Source: Platynereis dumerilii
Taxonomy: Eukaryota; Annelida; Polychaeta; Phyllodocida; Nereididae
Assembly: GCA_026936325.1 (NCBI GenBank)
Contig: JAPTHN010000011.1
Location: 1,865,001-1,929,000, forward strand
DNA length: 64,000 nt
Direction: 5' to 3'
A model generated the notes under the pieces. The model saw only the letters and a list, made by a program, of their open reading frames with translations, was not told the origin of the DNA and ran no database searches. Positions 24,589 through 34,851 of the stretch are shown here, piece by piece. Numbering within the stretch: position 1 is the stretch's first letter; each line of letters starts with the position of its first letter. The translations under genes were made by a program, and so were the position numbers.

Positions 24589-24830
24589 TTTGAGAAGAGT
24601 CGCGATTTCGATTTGGCTTTTTCCTCAGCTGCAAACTAAGTTACGGGCACCATGGCAGCCCAGATCTTCGATCCACGACTTCTCCTAGATGTAGATACGA
24701 TGTAATTGAGAAGGAAAGCTACATTATGTCAAAAGAGCGTCTAAAAGAGACAGAAACTGCCTAGCCCCTCATGACGAGAGATCCATGAAGCCACTTCCGA
24801 TAAATAGACCAGTCACGTGACCAATTCTTG
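24589..24830 (-). promoter_or_regulatory. Probable 5' UTR and TATA-less promoter of the CTTNBP2-like gene
   Basis: The palindromic E-box GTCACGTGAC lies at 24812-24821, immediately beside a CCAAT-type site (CCAAT on the plus strand at 24821-24825). An ETS-type site (CGGAAGTGG on the minus strand, 24799-24791) lies about 15 bp nearer the gene. All fall about 200-240 bp upstream of the ATG. ETS, E-box and CCAAT elements are typical of TATA-less housekeeping promoters. AAAATGGCG at the start codon also resembles a YY1 site. The transcription start cannot be placed from sequence alone. Confidence 0.45.
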
Positions 24831-26257
24831 GATCTGCAAAAATTCCCTAAATCGTGAAAATTTGGACTAATATCGAGCCATTTTAGAACGTTTTGTTAAA
24901 AGTAATTTCGATGGCATGTTCAGCTGGTAATTAGCAACAGATGATGTCTGCCACTTGATTAGAATTTTAGCCAATCAAGATCAAGATCGTTATTTATTGC
25001 ATTTTTGTAGTTCTGGATTTAAGCAAGAGAGGGCCAAAAATTTTATTGGTGCCTGGCGGCACCTCGTGCGTAATAAAAGAACAAGAGAAGCTCCTTGCAA
25101 AACTCCCATGCTCAATCCAGAGAATCTTAGCTCTTAGTGGGGCAGGCTGATCAGCAGGTACATTATATTATTAAAGTTTGTTTTTTTTACTTGGAATTTT
25201 GGTAAAATAAATCAGTAGCCTACAAAAAAGATTGAGAGAAAAAAAGGAGTATAGGGCTTATTTTGGCCTATTTCAGCAGGAAATCTTCTTAAATATATGC
25301 AGATCAAATATAGGCCTATATCATTACTGCTCAGTGGCGTAGCTAGGAAATTTTCCAGGGGGGGCAAAATATTCAAGTCAGCGATGGAAATGGAACATTT
25401 TTGTCGGGAGAGCTATTATCGCTGTCGTGGCAGAGGCGCGCTATCGGCATAATGCAACGTTTGATGACAATGTAATAATTTCTTTCCTGGTCAGGATGGA
25501 GCCAGGGGGGATTTTTAGTACCCCACCCTTAGGTTTCACGCGTATTTTTAGTACCCCCCCCTCGATATACAAAGCTATACATACATATATACTGTTATAC
25601 ATGGCCACGCGTACAGATTCGCGTCATTTCGCGCGTAAAAAAGTCCAAATAAGATGAGTTTATAAACATTTTTTCTTTGTTAAAATTTCTTACCCCCTTG
25701 GAAGTGTTGTCAAAAATTAATACCCCCCCCTTGAAATACGTGTGAAAAGTTAGTACCCCCTCGGCCAAAACTCCCACCCCCCCCCCAGTCATAAATTCTG
25801 AACCGTTCCTTAATAAAGTTTGTGTCATTGTGTTTTGTAGGCCTACATTTGTCATGTCATACTTTTTCATAGTTATAAATTTGTACTAATACTGGGTATG
25901 ATATAGGGCATGATTGATGGTAGATTAAGGGTTGGCCTGTATCTGATCTGATGCCTGATTCGAGTGTTATTGATTTGCCATTTTCTGGCTGCATGCTGAA
26001 TGTTGATTTGGATTACAAATGAACAATGCTAAAAGATACCTCTGCTCTTGTTTGGCTTTCTGCCAGCTCCCCTCCTTCTCTCTCTGTCCTCTTTTCAGAG
26101 CTTTTCAGTCTGAGGTGTGATGGTCATCAATTGATAGGCTTTGCTCTTTTCTGCCCGATTTGGCACATTTTGTACCTAATTGATAATTTTGATGCCGCAA
26201 AGCACATTCTTATAAAAAGAAAATAAATCTGGATTTGTCTCAGTGGGGATTCTAGAT
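24831..26257. other. Noncoding stretch with a hAT-like terminus and C/G-rich tracts
   Basis: At 25332-25347 CAGTGGCGTAGCTAGG matches a terminal sequence widespread on hAT-type MITEs. It is followed by a GGGGGGGC tract, but I found no matching inverted end, so it is probably a solo or broken terminus. From 25500 to 25790 four copies of TTAGTACCCC or AATACCCC-type words lie beside C-runs (near 25515, 25547, 25720 and 25752), suggesting a second low-complexity element. No gene is supported. A minus frame (25595-25870) reads glycine-rich products of the C-runs. Confidence 0.45.
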
Positions 26258-26500
26258 CAGCTGGATGGCTGAGTGGTTAAGGCTCCGTCCAGTCCTCCTG
26301 CTCCTTTAAAGGTCTTCACCTGCATGGGTTCAAACCCCCAGCGGAAAACCTAAAGTTTGAGTGGACCTTCATGAGCAAAATGTTGTTCGGATGTCAAGTT
26401 AGATTGCGCCAAGGTATATCAGTGTCTTTTCTGCACAAGTAAAAGATCTCTCATGGGGTAAATGTGCAACATGTTGAGGACACCCCCCCCCCCATTTAAC
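26258..26500 (+). mobile_element. tRNA-derived SINE
   Basis: The head has a Pol III A box (TGGCTGAGTGGTTAAGG, 26266-26282) and B box (GGTTCAAACC, 26327-26336) at tRNA spacing. It resembles a class II (Ser/Leu-type) tRNA, but there is no complete acceptor stem or CCA-adjacent discriminator to make a functional tRNA. The body (GTGGACCTTCATGAGCAAA, then TATCAGTGTC and AAGTAAAAGATCTCTCATGG) runs to a poly-C tract near 26480. The same body occurs at 44478-44680, confirming a dispersed family. Terminal target duplications were not identified. Confidence 0.8.
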
Positions 26501-26599
26501 ACAGGTCTGTACCACTATCATATGGGCAAGGCGATTAGGCCTTCTGGCAAAATCTGGAGACTTAAGGGAATGTATTATAGGGCCTTTGGGCAAATTCTA

Positions 26600-27065
26600 T
26601 ATCCTTTGGGTCCATGCCTGAATCACTCATTATGAATTTAACTGACTTTAATTATTGTGGATTTTGACACAAGACCCCAATCCCTTTTGGATACATACCC
26701 AAGTCACTCGCAATAACCCAATTATATCATTGCAGATTTTGATAAAGATCCAAGTATCATCCAACCCTTTGGATAATAGTGAGCTCACCAATGAGAATTC
26801 AGCCTAATATCTTGACCAATGAGAATCCAGCCTAATATCTACTGTAGTGAAGTTATCCAGTGAGAATACATCCTTATATCCTGGCCAATCAGAATCTAAC
26901 CTAACATCCACTGATCAATTGGCCAGTGGACACAATTAAGACTGGATTCTCATTGAATAGTGGATAATTGGCTGCATGCTCATTGGGCAGACAGAGAAGC
27001 CAATGAGATTCCAGTCTAATATCCACTAGCCAATGAGAATCAAACCTAATATGAAAAAAAAGACA
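26600..27065. repeat. Degenerate tandem repeats rich in CCAATGAGAATC
   Basis: 26600-26770 holds two imperfect copies of a unit of about 90 bp (GGATTTTGACACAAGACC / AGATTTTGATAAAGATCC). 26785-27060 holds about seven copies, in both orientations, of a unit of 25-35 bp built on CCAATGAGAATCCAGCCTAA and ATATCCACT. An inverted word pair, GACTGGATTCTCATTG, lies near 26940. A related fragment lies near 61575 (AAACTGGATTCTCATTCAAA). The array is noncoding. Confidence 0.65.
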
Positions 27066-27535
27066 ACTTGAAAGTCAAGTAGGCTATTTTGTCAAAGTCA
27101 AAAAACTAAGGTGGCAAAGCCAAAATCGATCATAGTATTTTGTGGATAGTTTGTGAATATTTGTGAGTTACTACGTATATCCTTTAGGCATTCACAGCTG
27201 CACAATGTTATGTTGAATTATATTTACGTAGGTCATGCAAAATAATTGGGCACAAAACCTATTTGATGAATGCAGGTTACAGAGGCAATAAGAAGGTTGT
27301 ATTGGCTGATTCTTTCAAGTGATGGTCCATAGCAAAGTTGTATTTTGAAGAGTCAAACATATTTTTGCTGAATGATTTCCAAAATATAGGTGCCACCATT
27401 CAATCGTTTGTCATTTTCTTATCTTTAAACATTTGAAGATTTTCTACATTATATTATATATATATAGGCCTAATTTGTTGTTTTCATTCAAGTCGGCTAT
27501 ACATCGGTCAATGTTTTTTGTAATTTGGATTTAGT
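27066..27535. other. AT-rich noncoding stretch, nothing recognised
   Basis: Unique-looking sequence between the CCAATGAG array and the left edge of repeat arm A. It contains a short TA run (about 27452-27466) directly followed by one of the TAGGCCTA octamers at 27465. Confidence 0.4.
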
Positions 27536-28012
27536 GAGCCTGTTTTTGTCCTACCTCACTTTCAACAACATTTTGTGATATGACTTGCAGTTAGCTTTTA
27601 GATTTTGACTGTCATTTAGGCATTTTGGTGTGGAGGATTCTTCAGCAGTTTCTCTCTAAAGAGGTTGGGTAAGCCAGAAGACCACACAGTAGCATTTGAT
27701 GAATGGGTTGCAGAGGGGTGCCCAGGTGTGGACCCGTTCCACTGACAACAATCTGGCCTGGCTCAGGTCTTGCTGGCAGACTGCAAAGTGCTCTGTTGAC
27801 CATTACGCCATGTGGGGGTGAGTTGACCGGTCAAAGTGGCCTCGGCACGTCACACTTTGCATGCGAACCGGCCATGAAAAGGCCAACACACTGAATCTCT
27901 GGTCAATGGATGACTCTTGAGTTGTAGCAAGCCCATGTGGGCCAGTGTTGGGCTGTGTGGACTGGGTAGCAGTGTTACTAATAGACACAGAGCTGATACA
28001 GCTCTGGCATAG

Positions 28013-28275
28013 CCATAGAAATACATAGAATGGACATGAGGCTCTGGCAGATGAAGCAACCAAATCCACCATCTTGGAACTGCCCTGTATCCTGAAACAA
28101 TGGTATTGTGACGTCATCAATAACAGTGATGTCACTTATAACAATGGCATGATGTCACATCATAATTAGTCCATTGTGACGTCATGTCTCAGGGCAGTTC
28201 CAATATGGTGGATTTGGTGACCTCATCTTGAGGTGGCTTCATACAGCCTCATGTCCGTTCTATGTATTTCTATGG
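28013..28275. mobile_element. 263-bp palindromic MITE with two TGACGTCA sites
   Basis: The ends CCATAGAAATACATAGAA and TTCTATGTATTTCTATGG are perfect inverted complements. Inner arms also pair (CCAAATCCACCAT / ATGGTGGATTTGG; GGAACTGCCCTG / CAGGGCAGTTCC). A GCATAG duplication flanks it (28007-28012 and 28276-28281). Arm C reads CTCTGGCATAGCTCAGACC at about 53419 without the element, giving a clean empty site. CRE palindromes TGACGTCA lie at 28109-28116 and 28177-28184. The superfamily is not assigned. Confidence 0.88.
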
Positions 28276-28394
28276 GCATAGCTCAGACCAAGGGAGGAAG
28301 CAAATGGCAGAGCTCACAGCTCCCTTTGATAAGTGATATGCCTCACTCCCACAGACCAGAGGGACAAAACGCTCATTGTGAATTATACATTCCC

Positions 28395-28570
28395 CAGCAT
28401 TTGCTAGAGCATTTGCTAGAGCATTTGGTGGAGCATTTGGTGGAGCATTTGGTGAAGCATTTGGTGAAGCAGCATCAGAAAGGGAATGCTATGCAGTGTC
28501 CTGTGCACCATGCCTGGAGAAGCCTCGTGATGCCTCGTGATGTCTTATGATGCCTTGTGATGGCCTGGGT
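28395..28570. repeat. 12-bp minisatellite plus GATGCCTCGT short repeat
   Basis: GAGCATTTGSTRG units of 12 bp repeat about seven times (28395-28475). They are followed by imperfect 10-11-bp repeats of TGATGCCTCGTGATG (about 28520-28565). The same pair occurs in arm C (53545-53720) and inverted in arm B (51490-51675) with different copy numbers. A Leu/Glu/His/Val-rich frame over the 12-mer array is a by-product of its period being divisible by three. Confidence 0.85.
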
Positions 28571-29119
28571 GCCCATTGGGTCAGTGCAATCACAGAATTG
28601 TGTGGGAGACAAGGCATCCATCCAAGTCACGAGATGGTGTGTGACAATCCAACACAAAATGCTGCAAAACTGTGAAAACTTATGCAACTTTCCCTTTGCT
28701 TTATTGTGCAACTAGCTGGTGGTTGTGCGATTTCAGAATTGGGTTTGCTAAACGAGCTTGATGAAAAGGCCTGGTGTACCATTTTTATAACCTCTGTGCA
28801 TGCACTCATGCCACCGCTGAAGAAAGGTCCATGCATGCACCAATCATTCTGACTTCTCATTGCGGGAGTTATAGATGGCAATGTGGCCTTAATTAAAAGG
28901 AATGCCATTTAACTATCCATGCATAATTGTGTTGCGAACCAGACCGCTTGGGACCGGTACGATCCAGTACCAACACCTCTTCAGTACCAGGAATGGACCT
29001 GTACAGTGAAAAGGAGGAGGCGATCTTATCTTGTCAATAACTAATACACAATGAAAGAAAATTCGATTTTTCAGATCTGTTTCTGATAAACACCGGAAAA
29101 CTGGGTCGTTGACAGGCAT

Positions 29120-29220
29120 GCCTCCTAGACCAACTTATGTCTATGTATATTATGATTATGTTATTATTTTAAACAATCATATTGGTCAAATAAACTACAT
29201 CTGTCTGCCTGTCTGTCTGT
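29120..29220 (+). mobile_element. 101-bp LINE 3' fragment with (CTGT)n tail
   Basis: A short AT-rich 3' end (GGTCAAATAAACTACATCTG) is followed by CTGTCTGCCTGTCTGTCTGT. This is the same tail type as the LINE at 48559-50000, whose end reads GTCGAATAAACATTTCTGTC. CAT flanks both sides. Arm C lacks the fragment and reads GCAGGCATAAAGGATCTTGC at about 54271, so it inserted after arms A and C separated, or was lost precisely from C. Confidence 0.8.
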
Positions 29221-30751
29221 CATAAAGAATCTTGCAAAACCTTTTTCGGAATTGTTATTTGAAATAATCTAACCTCAGAGAAATTAAGTACTGAAATTCA
29301 ATGAAATTGTGTTCACAAAAAATAAAAGAACCAGAATGGGTAGTTGACAAGTTGTTGCAGCGCAAATAGCAGCTCTGCTTTGAAACTGATGCCCTGTGAC
29401 CGAAATGTCGGCCTAACACCTACCAGTAGAAAAAAATCACAGACAATCCTTTGGTTCAAGTAAAATAAACATCACCTCAAATAGTCTATGGAACATCATG
29501 ACTCACAAACCAATTTTCACAGTGAAATAAATGTTGAAGCTGCTGCCAAAATCCTCGACCTTGTGGATCCAGATACCTATTTATTACCTATACAAGACTT
29601 AGGAACATTGCAGAAAAAAAGAAGACAATAGGCAGAATACAACACTTTGAGGAAATTGTAACCATTTAATGCATCATTAAATTCTGCTGCTACAGTTGAC
29701 TCTCCTCTTTTTTGTGTGGAGGGGGGGGACTTCTGTTATATGTGGGTAACTCGTAAAAGTAAGGCTGCCAAAGCATATGTTGTATGCTCACACCCATAAC
29801 ACTTGTTTATGTTCCTTACAACAGACTTATGGTTCAGTTGACAACTTGCTTTTATGAGATAGAAACCTAAAACTATTTGGAGCAGTCAGCTCTTTGCCTT
29901 CTTATGTCTCCTTCTCTCAAGAAGAAGATCAGGTCAACTGGAAATAGCCGGGAACATAGCATAGACACAGATGGTGATCTGCATGACGGTTTCAGTTAGC
30001 AGCTGACAGGAGACACTGTTTCTCTAATTCCATCTTATCTGTTTCTTTCTACATCCATATTTAGCCTCCTCTTGTTTTATACCTCCTGGTCTCATAAATA
30101 TAAACATGACGCTCCTGTTTTCCTGAAGTAATAACCATGCTGCACATGAAAAGTACAGCACATTTGATATCAATTTTAATTATGTCTTAGAAAGACAGAC
30201 ATTGATAAACACCAAACTATATTATCATCATGGTTAATTCAGCTGTTACCAAAATATCATTAAGAGGTTAAAAATATCAAGGTCATACTGATTGGTAATG
30301 AAGGCACCATGCAAATTTGCCTACCTAACCACCTTCTGCAGATCTATACAAATGTGTTAATCTTGCATGCTTTATATTCTCCACTACACATTATAAAACA
30401 CGTCCAAAACATATTATTTTTTTGCCATATAATAAATTAAAACAGTTGTTCATACCAGAGAATCAAAATGAGAGGTTTGTTCTGAACATGATGAGAATGA
30501 CTGCTGAATGTTGTCATTACTAATGGATGTATATGTCTAGCAAGTGCTGTTTCTCATCTTTTATTGGATCATGTGTATAGATCTATGTTCATTATTGATT
30601 GGGAAGCAAGGGTTACTAGAGTGCAGGGTTTAGCTGTTTATGGTGGCTCTTAAGGATTTTTGTATATCATTATAATATATCTGTAAGTAAATAATTCTAA
30701 GCCCATTGAAAGACACATTTGTGTGTTCAAATGAAAAATTAACTTATTAAG

Positions 30752-31340
30752 ATGGCTAGAGGTTTGGGATTTTATAGCCCATCCAATGGATTCCATTCTC
30801 CTGACACATTTTATAGTTTACTCACAGAAGAGTGTACACTTGTTCGAAAATCTTTTGTTTTATATCTGGATAACCATAAGGTCAGAGATTCCGGATTTGT
30901 CAAGTTGCCAGGTGCCTCTATCTTTTTATGTTTTAATTTTTGCGTTTATGAGACTTTAACTTTTGTCCATATCGGTCACAAAAATGACAAAATATACATG
31001 TATTTGCTTACATCAAGTAAGAATGTCATTGGTCCATTGTATATCATTTATTTATTTCAGAGATTCTATGGGCGATTTTTCAATACAAGATGGAATTCTC
31101 ATTGATAGTTGCTGTTATAAATGGGCATACATCTGCCAAGTGCCGGCTCCATGTCTTTTGTGGGCACCAGATCATATGGCCAGATCTGGAAGCAGGGATT
31201 ACTTTGAACAAAGCTTTGGACGAATGATCTACTTTAGTTTTCTCCGCTTATATTTTTGGCATATTATGCTAGTCATCACAATATGTGTTTTTGTTTTAAA
31301 CAGACGATTCATTAATTGGAAGACGTCTTGCCAAAATTAA
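30752..31340. other. Arm A part missing from arm C, no gene
   Basis: Two overlapping plus frames of 117 and 125 codons (30752-31105 and 30963-31340) show no known domain. Frames in the inverted copy (about 46500-47090) do not preserve them. The stretch is counted as noncoding arm sequence. Confidence 0.5.
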
Positions 31341-32214
31341 TTGGATCTCATGTTCAGATATTGATTGAAAATATAATGCACGAACATTCTCTTTCGTTCA
31401 TATGATAAAGATCCTCAAATGAGTTATATAGATTTGAAAATTTATCTTCTGAACTATGAAGTGTTCTTTATTGTATCCCCATAAGTAGAAATAATGTTCT
31501 TCGTGGCCACCTTGCAGAAATTCTCACTGAAGCTTTTAATTGTTCACCCATCAAAGAGCTCAATGAGCCCATTAACATGATTTTTCCTATCTTAAGGCCA
31601 ATGATGATCATTGATCATTATTCACTGGCAATTCAGTTCATTACTGATCAATGACATCTTCTAAGACTTCTATATTCTTGAAAATAAAAGATTATTTTCA
31701 GAAAAAAAAAGAGAATGAAATTTCCCTCCAATAAACCAGCATGTTCTCTGCTCAACATGGTTACTGTCACGGCTTTGCATTGAATGAAGAAAATGGCAAG
31801 GAGAACATGATTTAAAAATATCATGGGAAATATTGGGTTACCATTACATTGGCAAAGTAGGCTTTTGTGGACTAAATACACTCATATTTTGTTTTGTTGG
31901 TCTTCGGGGTGAAAAACGAAAACAAAAAAATAGACTGGTTATAACTTTTAACAAAGGAATTTGTTGCCTTTGGAATATTATCAACAGACCCTTCAGGCAG
32001 CTGCCTTGTGATTTGAACAGAAGTCTGACATGCAGGAACATAAAGAGTACCTGCAGAAAAAGAGAGCATGGGTAGAGGAAGAGAGGTGGAATTAGAGAGA
32101 GAACCTCTTCTCTCATCAGCCGTATGCTGAGACCATCAGATCACCATCTGTGTCGATGCTGAGTGGCATGAGTCTGTTCTCAAATGATTTCCAGTGATGA
32201 TCAATGTATGGGTG

Positions 32215-32403
32215 CACTCTAAAAAATACCAGGACAAAATTGGTTTTTTAGATTCAGAATGGTTTTTTGAAAAACCAAATTTCAATGCAAAACCAAAATG
32301 GATTTTTAAAAAAATCCATTTTGGTTTTTTGCATTGAAATTTGGTTTTTCAAAAAACCATTTTGAATCTAAAAAACCAATTTTGTCTGAAATTTTTTAGA
32401 GTG
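32215..32403. mobile_element. 189-bp near-perfect foldback MITE, arm A copy
   Basis: It begins CACTCTAAAAAAT and ends ATTTTTTAGAGTG. The two halves are almost perfectly complementary (AATTGGTTTTTTAGATTC against GAATCTAAAAAACCAATT), folding into one long hairpin with almost no loop around TTTTTAAAAAAATCC. The same element sits at the homologous place in arm C (55963-56151), so it predates the A/C duplication. The B units lack it. There is no coding capacity, and it is probably a nonautonomous DNA transposon. Confidence 0.88.
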
Positions 32404-34095
32404 TGGTTGAAGAAACTCAAGAACAATCTGCCACAGTACCGGCTTTTTCTTGCAGCACAGAGCACATCACTAAGTAGTTCTGGGTTTGTGTTACATGTCT
32501 CATAAAAGGGATCAACTGAACCATGATTCTGTTTTAAAAAAAAAAACAAGAACAACTGTTTTTGTCTGACTGCATATGTATAACACAATGCCACTTTCGC
32601 TTCAGCAACCAGCCTCACTTTTATGAGTTCCACAAAGACATTTGAAACACTGAAGGAAGACAAGGGAGTCAAATATGATATTTGTAATTTGTGACACATT
32701 AAATAGATACCATTTTCCTGAAGTTCTCCAAATTGTACAAATATGTACTCTTGCATTTACTGCGTTATTACATGCCTGGATAGCCATTCATCCACAGGGT
32801 ATTTTAAAGGAGCTAGCTTCGCCTCTGCTCCCTCCATCTCTCCATCTTAAGGTTTGGAGAAGAAGTGCCACGACATTACAATCAGACGTTTTGTTGCAGT
32901 GACACATCTTAGAAATTAATGTTGTCAGTTGGCATTAGAGCAATAATTCATACTTGAGGATCAGGTTTTTTTTAATGTGAACTAGGAGTGCTTGAAAGTT
33001 ATTAATATGTCTAGCAAGTGCCTGTTTCTCACCTTCAGGGGGCTCTATAGATCATATGGTTGTATCTAGGTACGTTATTGATCAGTACAGGGAGCAAGAT
33101 AACTTGGAAGGAAAACCTAAGGAGGATTCTGCTGCTTCAGGTTGCTTGTATGGATTTAAAGTTTTTGGCAAATGCCTATGATGCTCTATTGCTTTTAAAA
33201 AAGGAATGTCAGATTAAAACCGTCCTTGCCAAAATTAATTGGAATCTCGCAATGAGATATCGATGGTACAGTTAAGGCATGACCATCTTCCATATTAAGA
33301 AGATTCCAAATAATGTAAGTATGATGTGATATGTTCCCTCCTTGACTGGGTCTAATTAATAGTCCAATCACGAACAAAATAAATTGCTCTACATCTACAC
33401 GTACATGGCCGCTCAGCAGTAATTGTACACTGTGACCTTTAGTTGTCCACTCAAGAGCTTAATTAGCACAGTTACAAGTTCCACCTACTTTAAGGGCAAT
33501 TTATTGCAGTCCTTGTCATACTTTCGTGGAATCCAAGTTTTTATCAAGGTTACAGAACAGTGATGTCATGGATGGACTTGATGTTGCAGCTGGCATCCCT
33601 ATTTCCTAGCATAGCAGCAAATGTAAATTAGGCACAAGCTGTGATGTCATTTTATGCTGTCTCAGATTCCCCAGTCTTTAGCCAATGGGAGTCCGCTTCA
33701 ACTGTGCATCAGAGCCTTTTAACATGGCATTGCAGTTCTGGACCAACCCCTCAAAGTGGAACTTCACAAGCATGCAACACCATCCATGACGTTACTTTCC
33801 CTTAAAAAAATAGAAGAGTCAATGAAAATAAATTTTATGACACTTCCTTTGTTTCAAGCCTGTATGGCACTAGAGCTATGAGGTTGAGGGTTACACATGG
33901 TATAGATTGATGTTTTTAAGGCTTGACTTGACTCAGCTGCCTCCATCTGTTTTATATCCATTGTTGTGTTTATATGTCGGTATGATCCCTTCTTGCTTCC
34001 TGCATCCTGATCTCATAAAACACAATGCCCCAAAGTGGAAACCGTGCAGCAGCTGAAATGGCATATATTTGTGTCAATATGTCTTTTTGAAAGCT

Positions 34096-34235
34096 TTACA
34101 TATATATATATATATATAGGTCTTTATTGACTATAAGGGGTCACATTTGACAAAAAAAAAGAACAAATAAAAACATAGTCAATAAAACAGACAAAAATAA
34201 ATAAAATCTCTAGTACTAAAGGAACTACTGCAACA
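34096..34235 (-). mobile_element. Probable non-LTR 3' end with (TA)n tail
   Basis: On the minus strand the sequence ends GTCAATAAAGACC followed by a TA repeat. This is an AATAAA-bearing 3' end with a simple-repeat tail, inserted in repeat-arm sequence (arm C reads GAAAGCTTTACACAAATAAT at the matching place). The rest is A-rich with no frame. The family is not identified. Confidence 0.5.
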
Positions 34236-34371
34236 ATTCTGGATCATATATCTAGGAAAGTCATTGATCGGGAAGCAAGGATTACTTGGAACAAAACCTG
34301 TGTAGGATCTAGCCTCTTCAGGTTGTTTGTATAGATTTTCATTTTTGGCAAATGCCAGTTATCACTACATA
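34236..34371 (+). repeat. Partial arm unit, left side of the 4.9-kb insertion
   Basis: GGATCATATATCTAGG...TTTTTGGCAAATGCCAG matches the arm sequence at about 33050-33180 and 58471-58600. It resumes at 39238 after the inserted element (TATGCTCCTTTGCTTC, then TTGCCAAAGTTAATTGGAAT). Confidence 0.75.
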
Positions 34372-34851
34372 CACTGTTAAAAATTTTGCGTAGAGGTACT
34401 GAAACTTTTGTTAGGTTACAGAAAAACCTGTTGGAAATCTGTAACTTCAGTAATGCTTACAGACTCTTCTCTGTTGGCAAATTGCCAACAGAACATATCT
34501 GTAATGAACTTAATTACACGTGCATCTGTACAAGAACTGGCTTTACAAGTACATGTACAGATATGTTTGAAATGCCTCATCCATTGTAAATAAGGTGTTG
34601 TTGTATCACAATTTAATAATCTCTTCGACAGTTTTCCAATCACACCACTGAATAGAAACACAAAAGACGATCATAAAATCAATTTTGGAGGAACTCATTT
34701 GTACTTTACAATCTAAACAGCTGAGAACAGTGAAAGGTAAGAGATGATTTCTTTATTTTTTAAGACATAGGCCTACATGAAACACAGATGTAGTTTTTCA
34801 GAATCACCTAATTACCATAAAAGTGCAAATAATATTATTATGTGGATGCAG

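Larger units (their letters stand above)
27536..34095 (+). repeat. Arm A of a large, unclassified, repeated segment
   Basis: This segment is repeated in direct orientation as arm C (52945-60830), with long near-identical blocks. For example GGGTAAGCCAGAAGACCACA occurs at about 27667 and 53079, and GATCATATGGTTGTATCTAG at about 33050 and 58471. It is repeated in inverted orientation as arm B (about 40195-51690). No protein-coding frame is conserved among arms, and no terminal repeats, RT, transposase or integrase were seen at the unit level. Arm A carries private insertions at 28013-28275 and 29120-29220, and has about 1.17 kb (30078-31246) that is missing from C. It might be a segmental duplication or a very large nonautonomous element. 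Confidence 0.8.

Noticed and set aside
24955-25137. 60-codon plus frame next to the gene promoter (possible divergent gene)
   Set aside because: Short, ends in simple sequence, and has no homologue that I recognise or donor site. It is compatible with chance.
26258-26340. Functional tRNA gene
   Set aside because: A and B boxes are good, but no acceptor stem pairs and the sequence runs on into a SINE body shared with 44478-44680.
28233-28550. 105-codon frame with LLEHLLEHLVEHLVEHL, and its counterparts in arms B and C
   Set aside because: A by-product of the 12-bp minisatellite. The frames start and stop differently in the three arms and are not conserved outside the repeat.
32349-32756. 135-codon minus frame repeated at 43487-43681 and 56165-56515
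   Set aside because: The similarity reflects the repeated noncoding arm unit. Frames are broken or shifted between copies and no domain is recognised.
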